Below, piece by piece: positions 15,163 to 23,511 of a stretch of 39,466 nucleotides of DNA. Source of the DNA: Hyphomonadaceae bacterium UBA2389 (GTDB taxonomy: Bacteria; Pseudomonadota; Alphaproteobacteria; Caulobacterales; Aquidulcibacteraceae). The notes under the pieces are model-generated. The model was given only the letters and a program-made list of their open reading frames with translations, made no database searches and was not told where the DNA came from. Made by a program: the position numbers and the translations under genes. The stretch lies in assembly GCA_002343395.1 (NCBI GenBank), contig DDSN01000054.1:740-40205 (forward strand). The letters run 5' to 3'. Each line of letters opens with the position of its first letter. Positions within the stretch are counted from its first letter, which is position 1.

Positions 15163-15383
15163 AACGGTTGGAGAAAGCGGCGCGGCGGGGTGCGCCCCGG
15201 ATACGCCAGTTGCGGCGCGCGCGTCTGACGGCTGTGTAACCGCTTGCCGCCTCGTTGCCAAGGGCAGCGCGGGTCCCGCCGTTATGTTGTGGAGCGCGAA
15301 CAGCGACGAGGCCGCGCTTGCTTGCAAGATGCCAACGGGGGGCGCAGAGTTTGTTGTAGGGACGCTTTCAAAAGGGGATTTCC

Positions 15384-16625
15384 ATGAAACCTCGAAACAG
15401 AGTGTGGGCGGCTTTCGCGCTTGCCGTCGTGACGCTCGTTGCCGGCGCCTCGGTTGCGCAAACGCCGCAAATGCCGCCGATCCGCTTGCCGCGTGACTTT
15501 ATCGTTGGGCCGCAATGGGCGGGCTGGGAGAATTTGGGCGGGTCGCTGACTTCGGCGCCAACGTGTTTGGCGCCGGCGGAAAATCGTCTTGAGTGCTATG
15601 CGCGAGACACGAACGGCAATCTGCAGCGCCGGTGGTGGGATGGAAGCACCTGGAACGGTTGGCAGGGGCTGCCTGGCGTCACGATGCAGCTTTATGATGA
15701 CGGCGCGGGCGCTGGTCCAAGCTGCGTTCGCGACAACACCGGCATGACGCACTGTTTCGTCTGGGGCGCCGACAACGCGTTGTGGCACCGCTGGTTCCCG
15801 CAAGGGTCGAACGGGTGGTGGGAGAGTCTGGGTGGCGTGTTGACGAGTGCGCCGTCCTGCGCGGCGGCGCCGGACGCGCCCACGATCTCCTGTTTCGCGC
15901 GCGGGCAAAACGGAGGCGTCTGGCGCCGCACGTTTGACGGCAACGTATGGGGTCAATGGTCGGACACTGGCGGCTCACTCGCCTTGGGCGCCAATCCGTC
16001 GTGCGCCGCGCGGTCTGGCGGGCGCGTCGATTGTCTTATCGTCAACGCATCCAACATCATCTTCGGTTGGTCGACCAACGGCGGCGGCTGGACCCAGGTG
16101 TCTGGGAACGCCGTGCTTGCGTATGGAAGCTTGCCAGTCAGCCCGCGTTGCCAGATCGCAGGCGGCGGCGAGAGCGTTGCGTGTTATGTGCCGCGTGGGG
16201 CGACGGAATCTTCGCCGACGGTATCGGTGCTTCGTGTGTCGCGCGAAGCAGCAGGTTGGGGCGTTTCCGACCTTGGCGCTGACTTCGGCAACAACCAGGT
16301 GGAGCTTTCGTGCGTGGATAGCGGCGATCGGCTGGCCTTTGAGTGTTTCGCCATTCTCCCAGCCCTTCAACAGGTGTTCGGATCGACGGCGACGGCGCGT
16401 TTGTTTGAGTTCGCGACATCGCCTGCGGCGCCTGGCGCAGGCTGGCGCCAAGCAGGCATTCCGACACCGCCTACCGCGAATGCGACGATCCACCGCTTAA
16501 GTTGCGTGTCGTGGGGGCCCGGCCGGATCGATTGTTTTTCATCGAGCAGCGCGGGTGGCCCGATGATGCACGTGTGGCGCACGCCGAACCAGGGGCCGGT
16601 GTTGAGGTATCCGCGCCGCGGTTAG
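15384..16625 (+). CDS. Secreted PLL-like lectin: seven-repeat beta-propeller protein
   Basis: This 413-residue protein has a signal peptide (about 1-25, cleavage near ASVA-Q) and then a repetitive Trp- and Gly-rich body. Seven successive units each contain a Cys pair spaced 10-11 residues apart. In the early units each pair is followed by a W..W sheet element (for example WDGSTWNGW, FDGNVWGQW) and an LGG-type turn. This pattern matches PLL-type (Photorhabdus lectin-like) sugar-binding beta-propellers, in which about 50-residue repeats form seven blades. The 14 cysteines probably make seven intrablade disulfides. A role in binding cell-surface or extracellular glycans is inferred; specificity is unknown. 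The ATG follows AAAAGGGG by six bases. It converges on the GNAT gene by four bases. Confidence 0.8.
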   Translation: MKPRNRVWAAFALAVVTLVAGASVAQTPQMPPIRLPRDFIVGPQWAGWENLGGSLTSAPTCLAPAENRLECYARDTNGNLQRRWWDGSTWNGWQGLPGVTMQLYDDGAGAGPSCVRDNTGMTHCFVWGADNALWHRWFPQGSNGWWESLGGVLTSAPSCAAAPDAPTISCFARGQNGGVWRRTFDGNVWGQWSDTGGSLALGANPSCAARSGGRVDCLIVNASNIIFGWSTNGGGWTQVSGNAVLAYGSLPVSPRCQIAGGGESVACYVPRGATESSPTVSVLRVSREAAGWGVSDLGADFGNNQVELSCVDSGDRLAFECFAILPALQQVFGSTATARLFEFATSPAAPGAGWRQAGIPTPPTANATIHRLSCVSWGPGRIDCFSSSSAGGPMMHVWRTPNQGPVLRYPRRG

Positions 16626-17209
16626 GCCGCGTGTGCATGCAGGCGCGCCTCAATGCGCGTCTGCAGCGCCGGCCATTCTGGCGCGACAACGGAAAACCAG
16701 GCGTTGTCGCGCCAGCTGCCGTCCGGCCTGCGCATTTGGCGGCGCATGACGCCTTCGAAGGTGAGCCCCAGCTTCTCCATCGCGCGCCGTGACTGGGTGT
16801 TCAAGGCGTCGGTCTTCAACTCCACGCGTTCGGCCCCGCATGCGAACGCGTGCGAGAACATGAGAAGCTTCGCTGCTGGATTGATCGCCGTGCCTTGGGC
16901 TTGGCGCGCATACCACGTGCCGCCGACCTCGACGCAGCCGAGCTCGGGGCGGGGATTGAGGAAGCACGTTTGCCCAACAACAACGCCGGCAGGCGTAACG
17001 ACGGCGTGGGCGATCCAGCGTCCCGCTGACTGCTCGGCCATGAGCTGGTCGAACCAGCCGCCATAGCCTTCCCGAGCGACGGGATAGGGCATGTGCGCGA
17101 AGATCGAGACATCGGCATGCGCCGCCGCGATCAATGCGTCCCGGTGGCGGGGCGCCAGCGGTTCAAGGCGCACAAACGCATTGGTCAGTGTCCTAGCGGC
17201 AAGGTCCAT
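16622..17209 (-). CDS. GNAT-family N-acetyltransferase (RimJ/RimL-like)
   Basis: The 195-residue protein is a Gcn5-related acetyltransferase of the RimJ/RimL type, with RLEPLAPRHRDAL at the start and GCVEVGGTWYARQAQGTAINPAAKLLMFSHAF holding the acetyl-CoA-binding region. VELKTDALNTQSRRAMEKLGLTFEGVMRRQMRRPDGSWRDN follows (blocks spread over residues 100-180), a typical C-terminal half. The protein would acetylate an amino group of a protein or small molecule; the substrate cannot be read from sequence. It is divergent from the acyl-CoA dehydrogenase gene, 73 bases away. Confidence 0.9.
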   Translation of the reverse strand: MDLAARTLTNAFVRLEPLAPRHRDALIAAAHADVSIFAHMPYPVAREGYGGWFDQLMAEQSAGRWIAHAVVTPAGVVVGQTCFLNPRPELGCVEVGGTWYARQAQGTAINPAAKLLMFSHAFACGAERVELKTDALNTQSRRAMEKLGLTFEGVMRRQMRRPDGSWRDNAWFSVVAPEWPALQTRIEARLHAHAA

Positions 17210-17282
17210 TCGCGCATTGCTCCTCTCAAGGCAGGGCTTTAGCGTGGAACCAGCCTAGCCGCCAAGTTGAGCGAGGACTGCC

Positions 17283-18569
17283 ATGCACTTTGAACACGCC
17301 CCCAAAGCCAAGGAGTGGATCGCACGGGTCCAGGACTTCATGGACGCGCACATCTATCCCGCCGTGCCGACCTATGAAGCCCAACAGAAAGAGGGCGGAC
17401 GCTGGAAAGTGCTGCCAGTTCTCGAGGACCTGAAGGCGAAAGCGAAAGCCCAAGGCTTGTGGAACATGTTCATGCCGCCCACGAGCGGGCACGCGCATGT
17501 CGACGACACCTTCCAATTCGAGGGGCCTGGCCTCAGCAATCTTGAGTACGCGCCGCTTGCCGAGTTGATGGGCCGCGTTGGCTTTGCGTCAGAGGTGTTC
17601 AACTGCTCGGCGCCCGATACGGGCAACATGGAAGTGCTCGAGCGTTACGGAACGCGTGCGCAGAAGGATCAATGGCTGAAGCCGCTCATGAACGGCGAGA
17701 TTCGCTCCGCCTTCTTGATGACGGAGCCGGCAGTGGCTTCGTCCGACGCGACCAACATCCAGTGCGAAATCCGCCGCGACGGCGCCGACTACGTGATCAA
17801 TGGCCGCAAGTGGTGGTCGAGCGGCGCGGGCGATCCCCGCTGCAAGGTCGCCATTCTCATGGGCAAGACCAACCCCGACAATCCAAAGCACTCGCAGCAG
17901 AGCCAGATCCTGGTGCCGCTGGACGCCAAGGGCGTGACCGTGGAACGGCCGCTTACCGTGTTTGGATATGATGATGCGCCCCACGGACACATGGAGATAG
18001 CGCTCAAGGATGTGCGTGTGCCGGCGGAAAATTTGGTGCTCGGCGAAGGGCGTGGCTTCGAAATTGCGCAAGGCCGTTTGGGGCCAGGCCGCATCCATCA
18101 TTGCATGCGCACCATTGGCGCCGCGGAGGCGGCTCTGGAAGCCCTGTGCAAGCGCGTAACGACGCGCGTCGCTTTCGGAAAAACCATCGCCGAACATTCG
18201 GTCTGGGAGCAACGCATCGCCGAAGCGCGCATCGACATCGAAATGACGCGTCTCTTGTGCCTCAAGGCGGCCTACATGATGGATGTCGCCGGCAACAAGG
18301 TGGCCAAGAACGAGATCGCCATGATCAAGGTCGCCGCGCCGCGTATGGCGCTGAAAATCATTGACGACGCGATCCAGGCGCATGGTGGCGCCGGCGTGTG
18401 CCAGGATTTTGGTCTCGCCAAGTCGTACGCCGGCATTCGTACGCTCCGCTTGGCCGACGGCCCGGATGAAGTGCATTGCCGCGCGATCGCGCTGAACGAG
18501 ATGGCGCGATATGGCTGGACCGGTAAGCGCAAGAAGGATGACGGCGTCAGCCTTCCGGGCATGCGTTGA
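17283..18569 (+). CDS. Acyl-CoA dehydrogenase of the ACAD10/11 type
   Basis: This 428-residue FAD enzyme oxidises acyl-CoA to enoyl-CoA. Diagnostic blocks are NCSAPDTGNMEVL, SAFLMTEPAVASSDATNIQ, GRKWWSSGAGDPRCK, GPGRIHHCMRTIGAAE, the helix block around AHGGAGVCQDFGLA and the C-terminal LADGPDEVH. These match the ACAD10/11 branch rather than short- or medium-chain enzymes. In animals the same domain is fused to an APH-like kinase and handles 4-hydroxyacyl-CoAs; here the kinase-like gene lies separately at 23512. The next gene overlaps by one base (TGATG). Confidence 0.92.
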   Translation: MHFEHAPKAKEWIARVQDFMDAHIYPAVPTYEAQQKEGGRWKVLPVLEDLKAKAKAQGLWNMFMPPTSGHAHVDDTFQFEGPGLSNLEYAPLAELMGRVGFASEVFNCSAPDTGNMEVLERYGTRAQKDQWLKPLMNGEIRSAFLMTEPAVASSDATNIQCEIRRDGADYVINGRKWWSSGAGDPRCKVAILMGKTNPDNPKHSQQSQILVPLDAKGVTVERPLTVFGYDDAPHGHMEIALKDVRVPAENLVLGEGRGFEIAQGRLGPGRIHHCMRTIGAAEAALEALCKRVTTRVAFGKTIAEHSVWEQRIAEARIDIEMTRLLCLKAAYMMDVAGNKVAKNEIAMIKVAAPRMALKIIDDAIQAHGGAGVCQDFGLAKSYAGIRTLRLADGPDEVHCRAIALNEMARYGWTGKRKKDDGVSLPGMR

Positions 18570-18994
18570 TGCTTGTTGCATGGTCGCTGAGCGCGCTGGC
18601 CATGGCGTTTGGCGCGCTTCTCGGCGTGCGCGGACTGCTCGATCCGAACTGGGCGGCAAAACTTGTGCGCCTCAAGGAGGATGAACAGGGCGGCGGCTTC
18701 GCCGAGTTTCGCGCCACCTATGGCGGCGTCTTCCTTGGGCTTCACGTCGCCGCGCTCTACCTCACCATCGGCTATCTGCGCGGCGGGGCCTTGATCGCGG
18801 GCGTGATGGCGGCGGGCGCGGGCTTCGCCCTGGCGACCGGATGGGGCGGGGCGGCGTTTGGGCGCGTCGTGTCGATTTTGCGCGACCGGGGAGCGGATAC
18901 GCGCTTCAACCGGCTGTCCGTCGTGGTGGAACTCGCAATGGCGCTGCTCATCGGCGCGCCTTGGGCCTTGTGGCTCTTGAGCGGGGAGCTCTAG
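18569..18994 (+). CDS. DUF4345-like small membrane protein
   Basis: This 141-residue protein has four predicted transmembrane helices. The conserved FRATYGGVFLGLH motif after the first helix, a conserved Glu (VVELAMALLIG) in the last, and the general plan resemble DUF4345. Function is unknown. Its ATG overlaps the TGA of the acyl-CoA dehydrogenase, so it is translationally coupled to it. A role connected with acyl-CoA oxidation is suggested only by that coupling. It is convergent with the DUF486 gene, 9 bases apart. Confidence 0.75.
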   Translation: MLVAWSLSALAMAFGALLGVRGLLDPNWAAKLVRLKEDEQGGGFAEFRATYGGVFLGLHVAALYLTIGYLRGGALIAGVMAAGAGFALATGWGGAAFGRVVSILRDRGADTRFNRLSVVVELAMALLIGAPWALWLLSGEL

Positions 18995-19003
18995 CGGGCC
19001 TTA

Positions 19004-19357
19004 CTATCGTCCGAGAAATACGAAGCCAGCCCCCGCGGCGATCAGCGCGAACCCCACCAAGTGATTCCAACTCAGCGGCTCGCGCAAGACCAGCACCGAG
19101 AAGCCTGCGAACACGATCAGCGTGATCACTTCCTGTATCGTCTTCAGTTCCGCGGTCGTGTAGGCCGCGCGGCCGATGCGGTTGGCGGGGACGGCGAGGC
19201 AGTACTCGACGAAGGCGATAGCCCACGACGCCAAGATCGCCAGCAGCAGGGGCGACGAACGATCCTTCAGGTGGCCGTACCAGGCGAAGGTCATGAAGAC
19301 GTTCGAGCCGATGAGCAGCAGGATCGGCGCGATGCTTGGTGACGCGACATTGATCAT
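19004..19357 (-). CDS. DUF486-family (DMT superfamily) membrane protein
   Basis: The 117-residue protein has four transmembrane helices and the DUF486 signatures FMTFAWYGHLK, FVEYCLAVPANRIGR and LKTIQEVITLIVFAGFS. It ends in a further helix, VGFALIAAGAGFVFLG. Four-helix members of the drug/metabolite transporter superfamily act as dimers; the transported compound is unknown for DUF486. It may share a transcript with the QueD-like gene 56 bases upstream on the same strand, though no evidence fixes this. Confidence 0.88.
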   Translation of the reverse strand: MINVASPSIAPILLLIGSNVFMTFAWYGHLKDRSSPLLLAILASWAIAFVEYCLAVPANRIGRAAYTTAELKTIQEVITLIVFAGFSVLVLREPLSWNHLVGFALIAAGAGFVFLGR

Positions 19358-19413
19358 CTGTCGATCTCCCCCTGAACTGATGACGGCTTAACTGCGAACC
19401 AAAGCGCCGTCGC

Positions 19414-19935
19414 CTAGAACTCGTTGATGCTCATGTCCGCCCGCTTGGGCCAGGCGCCGGAGGGCAGGTCGCATGCCGTTGGGTCGAAGCCATCGCAAGA
19501 AAGCACGACCGTATTCGTAGGTGTTTCCGCGATGCGCACTTCCTGGACGGTGAACGGCAGTTGTTCGTCGACGACGAACGCCGAGAGCTTGATGAAGAAG
19601 CACGCTGCCAATGCTTCGGTCGTTGGGTCGCCGTGAAATGTCATGATCCGGCTGAGTCGGGTCGGCTCATGCTCGCGGAAGTAGGCAATGAGCGGGTCGG
19701 ATTCAGCCAAGTGCAGGGTGTGATCGACGGCGCCGTCGATCCATGCATGCCAGCGCCGTTTCACTGTCTCGAACGGCGCGGCGGCGTTTGCTTCGCTGAA
19801 CCGAAAAGGCGCGGCCGGCGCCAGGCGCACGGTCACGAGTTCGTTGTGTCCGTGGGGGATGCGACATTGTTCGCTGGGCGTCGCCAACAAGCGGTGCGCC
19901 ATCGCGTAGCGGCGCGTGAATTCCAAATTCGCCAT
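19414..19935 (-). CDS. 6-pyruvoyltetrahydropterin synthase / QueD-family protein
   Basis: The 173-residue protein is a PTPS/QueD fold enzyme. Zinc ligands are His14 (AMAHRL), His28 and His30 (PHGHNE), with Cys24 (SEQC) as the expected catalytic Cys. DHTLHLAES and the HGDPTTEALAACFF block correspond to the family's LDH..LN and NPT.E..A motifs. QueD makes 6-carboxytetrahydropterin in queuosine synthesis. It is longer than classic QueD (about 120 residues), and no other queuosine gene is present here, so it could be a paralogue with another pterin role. A copy of the AGCGCTTAAG box lies 55 bases upstream. Confidence 0.82.
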   Translation of the reverse strand: MANLEFTRRYAMAHRLLATPSEQCRIPHGHNELVTVRLAPAAPFRFSEANAAAPFETVKRRWHAWIDGAVDHTLHLAESDPLIAYFREHEPTRLSRIMTFHGDPTTEALAACFFIKLSAFVVDEQLPFTVQEVRIAETPTNTVVLSCDGFDPTACDLPSGAWPKRADMSINEF

Positions 19936-19990
19936 GTCTTCCTCGCGGGCAATCCCGCGGCACAGGCGGGCGCCTCGATGCGGGCGAGTG

Positions 19991-20000
19991 CTTAAGCGCT
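19991..20000 (-). promoter_or_regulatory. AGCGCTTAAG box upstream of the QueD-like gene
   Basis: On the minus strand this reads AGCGCTTAAG, 55 bases before the start codon at 19935. It is one of three identical 10-mers that all occur in gaps and face the neighbouring start codon. Function is unproven. Confidence 0.25.
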
Positions 20001-20017
20001 CGCGCGGCGCGTTTCAA

Positions 20018-20236
20018 TCATTCGTTCCAGGGCGGGTCGCCCAGGTTAACTTGATCTGGCTTCGTCAATCCGCCGACCGCCGCACCGATGATCGCGCCAG
20101 GCACCACGCCGACGCCGCCAGCTAGCGCGCCGACGCCGCCGCCGATCGCGGCGCCCGACGCCAACCGGTCGCCCGTCTGCGTGCCACAACCCGCAAGCGC
20201 CGTGACGGCGAGAGCGGCGAGGATGAGCTTCTTCAT
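20018..20236 (-). CDS. Small glycine-zipper lipoprotein
   Basis: This 72-residue protein has a signal peptide and lipobox (TALAG-Cys17). The mature part is a glycine-zipper segment (GAAIGGGVGALAGGVGVVPGAI in two pieces, about residues 28-55) with GxxxG spacing, as in outer-membrane-associated Gly-zipper lipoproteins. The tail is short and acidic. The ATG follows CGGAG by about nine bases. A short inverted repeat, TGTCC/GGACA (20255-20270), lies in its leader. Function is not known. Confidence 0.85.
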   Translation of the reverse strand: MKKLILAALAVTALAGCGTQTGDRLASGAAIGGGVGALAGGVGVVPGAIIGAAVGGLTKPDQVNLGDPPWNE

Positions 20237-20348
20237 CGTTTGAACTCCGTTGTCTGTCCCGCGCAGGACAAGGGTTTGTCTTAGAGGCGTTGACCACGTG
20301 TTTCCAAAATAAGTCGCGCCTGGGGCGAATTTCTAAACTTCCCGCAAG

Positions 20349-21278
20349 CTAAAACCAGCGCCGCCACTTCGCGATGGCGAAGAGGAAGGCTGGCGCCGCG
20401 ATCATCAGGGCGAAGCCCGCCCACGGCCCCCATGCGCGCTGGAACCATGTCATCGCCGCGAAGTTCATGCCGAAGATCGAGGCGATCAGCGTTGGCGGAA
20501 CGAAAGCGATTGTGGCAAGCGAAAGTGCTTTCAGCACGTTTGTCTGCGCGGCGTTGATCAACCCCAGCGTTGCGTCTTGCAAGAAGGAGAGCCGAGGCTG
20601 CAGCGCCTCGGCGATGCGTTCGAGTTCGGCCGCGTCGCGCATGAGCGCGCCGATGCGCGCATCGTCCAAGCCGTGCCGCTCCCTGACGAGGCGCGCATAC
20701 GCCAGCAGGCGCTGCACACTCGCGAGACTCTCGTGCGAGAGCGCGGCCAGCGATCCAACCAACCCCAACTCTCGCAGGATCGCGCGCAGGTCCGGGCTCT
20801 TCTGATCGTCAAACACGCGCAGCGAAATTTCGTTGGCCTCGCGCGTCGCTTCCGCCAACAAATCCGCAAGCCGTTCGGCGGCGCCCTCGATCAGCGCGAA
20901 AAAAACATCGGCCCCGCTGCTTGCCGAGCCAACACGCGCCGATGCGCGGCCATGACCCACCTCGAATGCGCGCGGCCGAATTTGGCGCACGGTGACGAGG
21001 CGGTCCTTGGCGAGTATGAACGAAACGGCGCCGGAGACGAAGCGCCCCTCCTCGCGCCGGCCCAGCAACGTCGCCGTCAGATAGAGCGCTCCATTCTCCT
21101 CGTAGAAACGCGCTGATTCCTCGAACGCAGCGCGTTCATCGGGCGTCGGCACGTCGACGCCGAGCACAGCTTCGACCTCCGCTTCCTCGGCGTCCGTCGG
21201 CGCATCGAGATCAAACCAGAGGGCGGCGGTGTCGGCGCACGTGGTTTCCACGCCGCCGCGGGCGATAACGCGAAGCAT
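20349..21278 (-). CDS. CorA-family divalent-cation transporter
   Basis: The 309-residue protein has a long cytoplasmic alpha/beta N-terminal domain, a helical stalk, and two C-terminal membrane helices. The CorA signature GMN is at 270-272 (IFGMNF) at the end of the first helix. It is preceded by a VPPTLIASIFG helix and followed by a second helix ending in basic residues. CorA members move Mg2+ (also Co2+, Ni2+) and ZntB members Zn2+; the substrate cannot be told from sequence. The N-terminus is short and starts MLRVIARGG. It is the last gene before a 61-base gap and runs in the same direction as the amidohydrolase. Confidence 0.9.
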   Translation of the reverse strand: MLRVIARGGVETTCADTAALWFDLDAPTDAEEAEVEAVLGVDVPTPDERAAFEESARFYEENGALYLTATLLGRREEGRFVSGAVSFILAKDRLVTVRQIRPRAFEVGHGRASARVGSASSGADVFFALIEGAAERLADLLAEATREANEISLRVFDDQKSPDLRAILRELGLVGSLAALSHESLASVQRLLAYARLVRERHGLDDARIGALMRDAAELERIAEALQPRLSFLQDATLGLINAAQTNVLKALSLATIAFVPPTLIASIFGMNFAAMTWFQRAWGPWAGFALMIAAPAFLFAIAKWRRWF

Positions 21279-21339
21279 AGGTGCGACATAGGCTTGGCGG
21301 GCGCGTCATCGCAAGCCGCAATGACCGGGGCGGGGCTGC

Positions 21340-22650
21340 TTATTCAGCGCTATGTGCGCGTCCCCGCGCCATCACGAAGCGCACCCGCATGAGCGTCTCC
21401 GCGTCCGTTGTCGGATCGCCGTCGACAGCGATGATGTCAGCGGAATAGCCCGGCGCTATGCGGCCGGCGGTTCCGTTCAGCTGCAAATGGTCCGCAGCGT
21501 TCACCGTCGCCATTTGGATCGCCTGCAGGGGCGTGTAGCCGGCTTCGACCAGGAGCTGGAATTCGCGTGCGTTCATGCCGTGAGGAGAAACGCCCGTGTC
21601 CGTGCCGAACGCGATCCGAACGCCAGCGGCCCGGGCGCGCCGCACCATGGCGACCAGCGCCGGCCCCACGGTGCGCGCTTTCGCTGCTTGTGCGGGGGAG
21701 AGCGTGCCGCCTTGCTCAGCCAATTGCGTCACCCACCAGCCCGCCATCATGGTGGGCACGAGGTAGCGATTACCGCGCCTGAGCAAACGAAATGTCTCGT
21801 CGTCAGCGTATGTGCCATGCTCGATGGAATCGACGCCAGCGCGCAGCGCCGCGTTGATGCCGTCGACTCCGTGCGCATGCGCCGTCACCCGCCGGCCCAT
21901 GGCGTGGGCGGCATCGACAATCGCTTCGAGTTCCGGGTCGCTGAGTTGCTGGCCCACGCCGGCCGCCGTGTTCGAGAGCACGCCGCCCGTCGATGTGATT
22001 TTGATGAGATCCGCACCGGCTTGAATCTGCCGGCGCGTCGCGCGGCGGCACGCGTCCGCGCCCGAACATGCGGCGGGACTGCGCAGAATGTCGACGATAT
22101 CGGGCGCGAAGCCGTTCGCGTCGGCATGTCCTCCGTCAGGCGTGACAGCAGCGCCCGAGGCGAGGATGCGCGGGCCCGGCACGCGGTTTTCCGCGATCGC
22201 GCGGCGCAACGCGAAAATCGAGTCATTCGCCGCGCCGACGTCGGCGACCGTTGTAAAGCCCGCCATCAAGGTCTTGCGTGCGTTTTCAGCGCCGCGCAAC
22301 GCGGCGTCCGCCGTGGTCAGCGTGACTTCTTCCATGAACTGGTTGGGGCCGAGTTCGCTGGTGAGATGGACGTGGCTGTCGATCAGACCTGGCAGTACAA
22401 AGCGATCGCGCTGATCGATCACGGTTGCGCCTTGGCGTTCGGCATAACCGGGCTCGATGCTCAGGATGCGGCCGTCGCCGCCGACCAGGATCGATTGCAC
22501 CAGCGCCACGCGCCCGGTCGAAGGATCGGCAAGCAACCGCCCCGCGTGGATGATAGTCGCGACTTGGCTTTGCTCTTGCGCCAAGCTTGGTCCCGCAAAC
22601 GCAGCGAGCGCGCAGATCGCACCGAGAACTGTAAAGGAGCGCCGTTGCAT
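21340..22650 (-). CDS. Secreted metal-dependent amidohydrolase
   Basis: This 436-residue protein has an N-terminal signal peptide (about 1-24, cleavage near SLA-Q). Its TIM-barrel amidohydrolase domain has metal ligands His93 and His95 (LPGLIDSHVHL), a Lys in DLIKITSTGG, His in VTAHAHG and IEHG, and a catalytic Asp in FGTDTG. Related secreted enzymes act as prolidase-like dipeptidases or carboxypeptidases; the true substrate is unknown. The start is chosen at 22650 for the signal peptide and GGGG about eight bases upstream; a longer frame adds 17 residues with no signal logic. It is followed by the CPBP protease gene upstream on the same strand. Confidence 0.9.
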   Translation of the reverse strand: MQRRSFTVLGAICALAAFAGPSLAQEQSQVATIIHAGRLLADPSTGRVALVQSILVGGDGRILSIEPGYAERQGATVIDQRDRFVLPGLIDSHVHLTSELGPNQFMEEVTLTTADAALRGAENARKTLMAGFTTVADVGAANDSIFALRRAIAENRVPGPRILASGAAVTPDGGHADANGFAPDIVDILRSPAACSGADACRRATRRQIQAGADLIKITSTGGVLSNTAAGVGQQLSDPELEAIVDAAHAMGRRVTAHAHGVDGINAALRAGVDSIEHGTYADDETFRLLRRGNRYLVPTMMAGWWVTQLAEQGGTLSPAQAAKARTVGPALVAMVRRARAAGVRIAFGTDTGVSPHGMNAREFQLLVEAGYTPLQAIQMATVNAADHLQLNGTAGRIAPGYSADIIAVDGDPTTDAETLMRVRFVMARGRAHSAE

Positions 22651-22697
22651 GTAGGTTTCCCCCGTTTGCGCGTACATTCCGCGCCGTTCGTGCGCCG

Positions 22698-23510
22698 TCA
22701 ACCCGGCACACCTGGGTTGGCGGAGCGATCAAGTTCCCCGCCGCTGAAGCCAACGAGGGCGAGGGCCGCGATGGTCAATGCGAACGCGGTGGGCCAAGCC
22801 GCGGCGCCGGTGAGATCGGCGGCGTGATTCCAGCTCCAATGCGCGAGGATGGCGGGCGCTACCGCGCCCCGCGCGCGGTTAGTGATCCATGCGAGCAGCA
22901 CGGAGAGCGCCAACGTGCATATCGCCCAAGGCAAGAAAGGGATCCGCGCCTGCGGCAGCCCCGCGAGGAAGAACGCCGGCACATGCCACAGCGCCCACAC
23001 CGCGCCGAGGATAAGCGCGGCGCCAAGCCCGCTGAAGCGGCGTTGCAGGCGCGGCAATGCATAGCCGCGCCAGCCCAATTCTTCGCCCAGCGGGCCGGGG
23101 TCGGCGAGCGTTGCGTACGCGAGGCCGGCCAATCCCGCGGGCGCGACGAGGTCAGTGACGGTTGGGACCGGCGCCTGCCCGAGCAACGCCACTGCGTAGC
23201 GCGGCAAAAGCGCGAGCGCGGCGACGCCGACAACCGCGCCGACATAGAGGAGCGGTTTCACGCGCCATCGCGTGAAACGCGCGAGCAGATCGTCGAAGGC
23301 CACGCGGCTTTCCAAGCGCGCGCAGAGGAGCGCTGAGATCGAAGGCGCGAACACGGCGAGGTAGAGCACTGGGCTCGCGAAAGTCATGGGCCCGAACAGC
23401 GCCGACATCTGCTGAGGCGCGATGAGATAGAGCGCCCCCGGGCCCCAGCACAACAGGAACGCCAACCGAAAGAAGAGGCGTAGGCGCGTGTCTCGGGTCG
23501 GCGTCGTCAC
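22698..23510 (-). CDS. CPBP-family intramembrane endopeptidase
   Basis: This 270-residue, multi-helix membrane protein has the glutamic intramembrane protease signature Glu143-Glu144 (GEELGWRGY), His176 (WHVPAF) and an HWSWNH motif (His224, Asn228) near the end. CPBP (Abi/CAAX-like) members process prenylated or small membrane proteins or bacteriocin precursors; the target here is unknown. The GTG start at 23510 follows the APH-like gene's stop by one base, so the two are coupled. Confidence 0.9.
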   Translation of the reverse strand: MTTPTRDTRLRLFFRLAFLLCWGPGALYLIAPQQMSALFGPMTFASPVLYLAVFAPSISALLCARLESRVAFDDLLARFTRWRVKPLLYVGAVVGVAALALLPRYAVALLGQAPVPTVTDLVAPAGLAGLAYATLADPGPLGEELGWRGYALPRLQRRFSGLGAALILGAVWALWHVPAFFLAGLPQARIPFLPWAICTLALSVLLAWITNRARGAVAPAILAHWSWNHAADLTGAAAWPTAFALTIAALALVGFSGGELDRSANPGVPG

Positions 23511-23511
23511 T

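Noticed and set aside
21352..22827. A 491-codon plus-strand frame opposite the amidohydrolase
   Set aside because: Shadow of the amidohydrolase gene, which has signal peptide and metal motifs.
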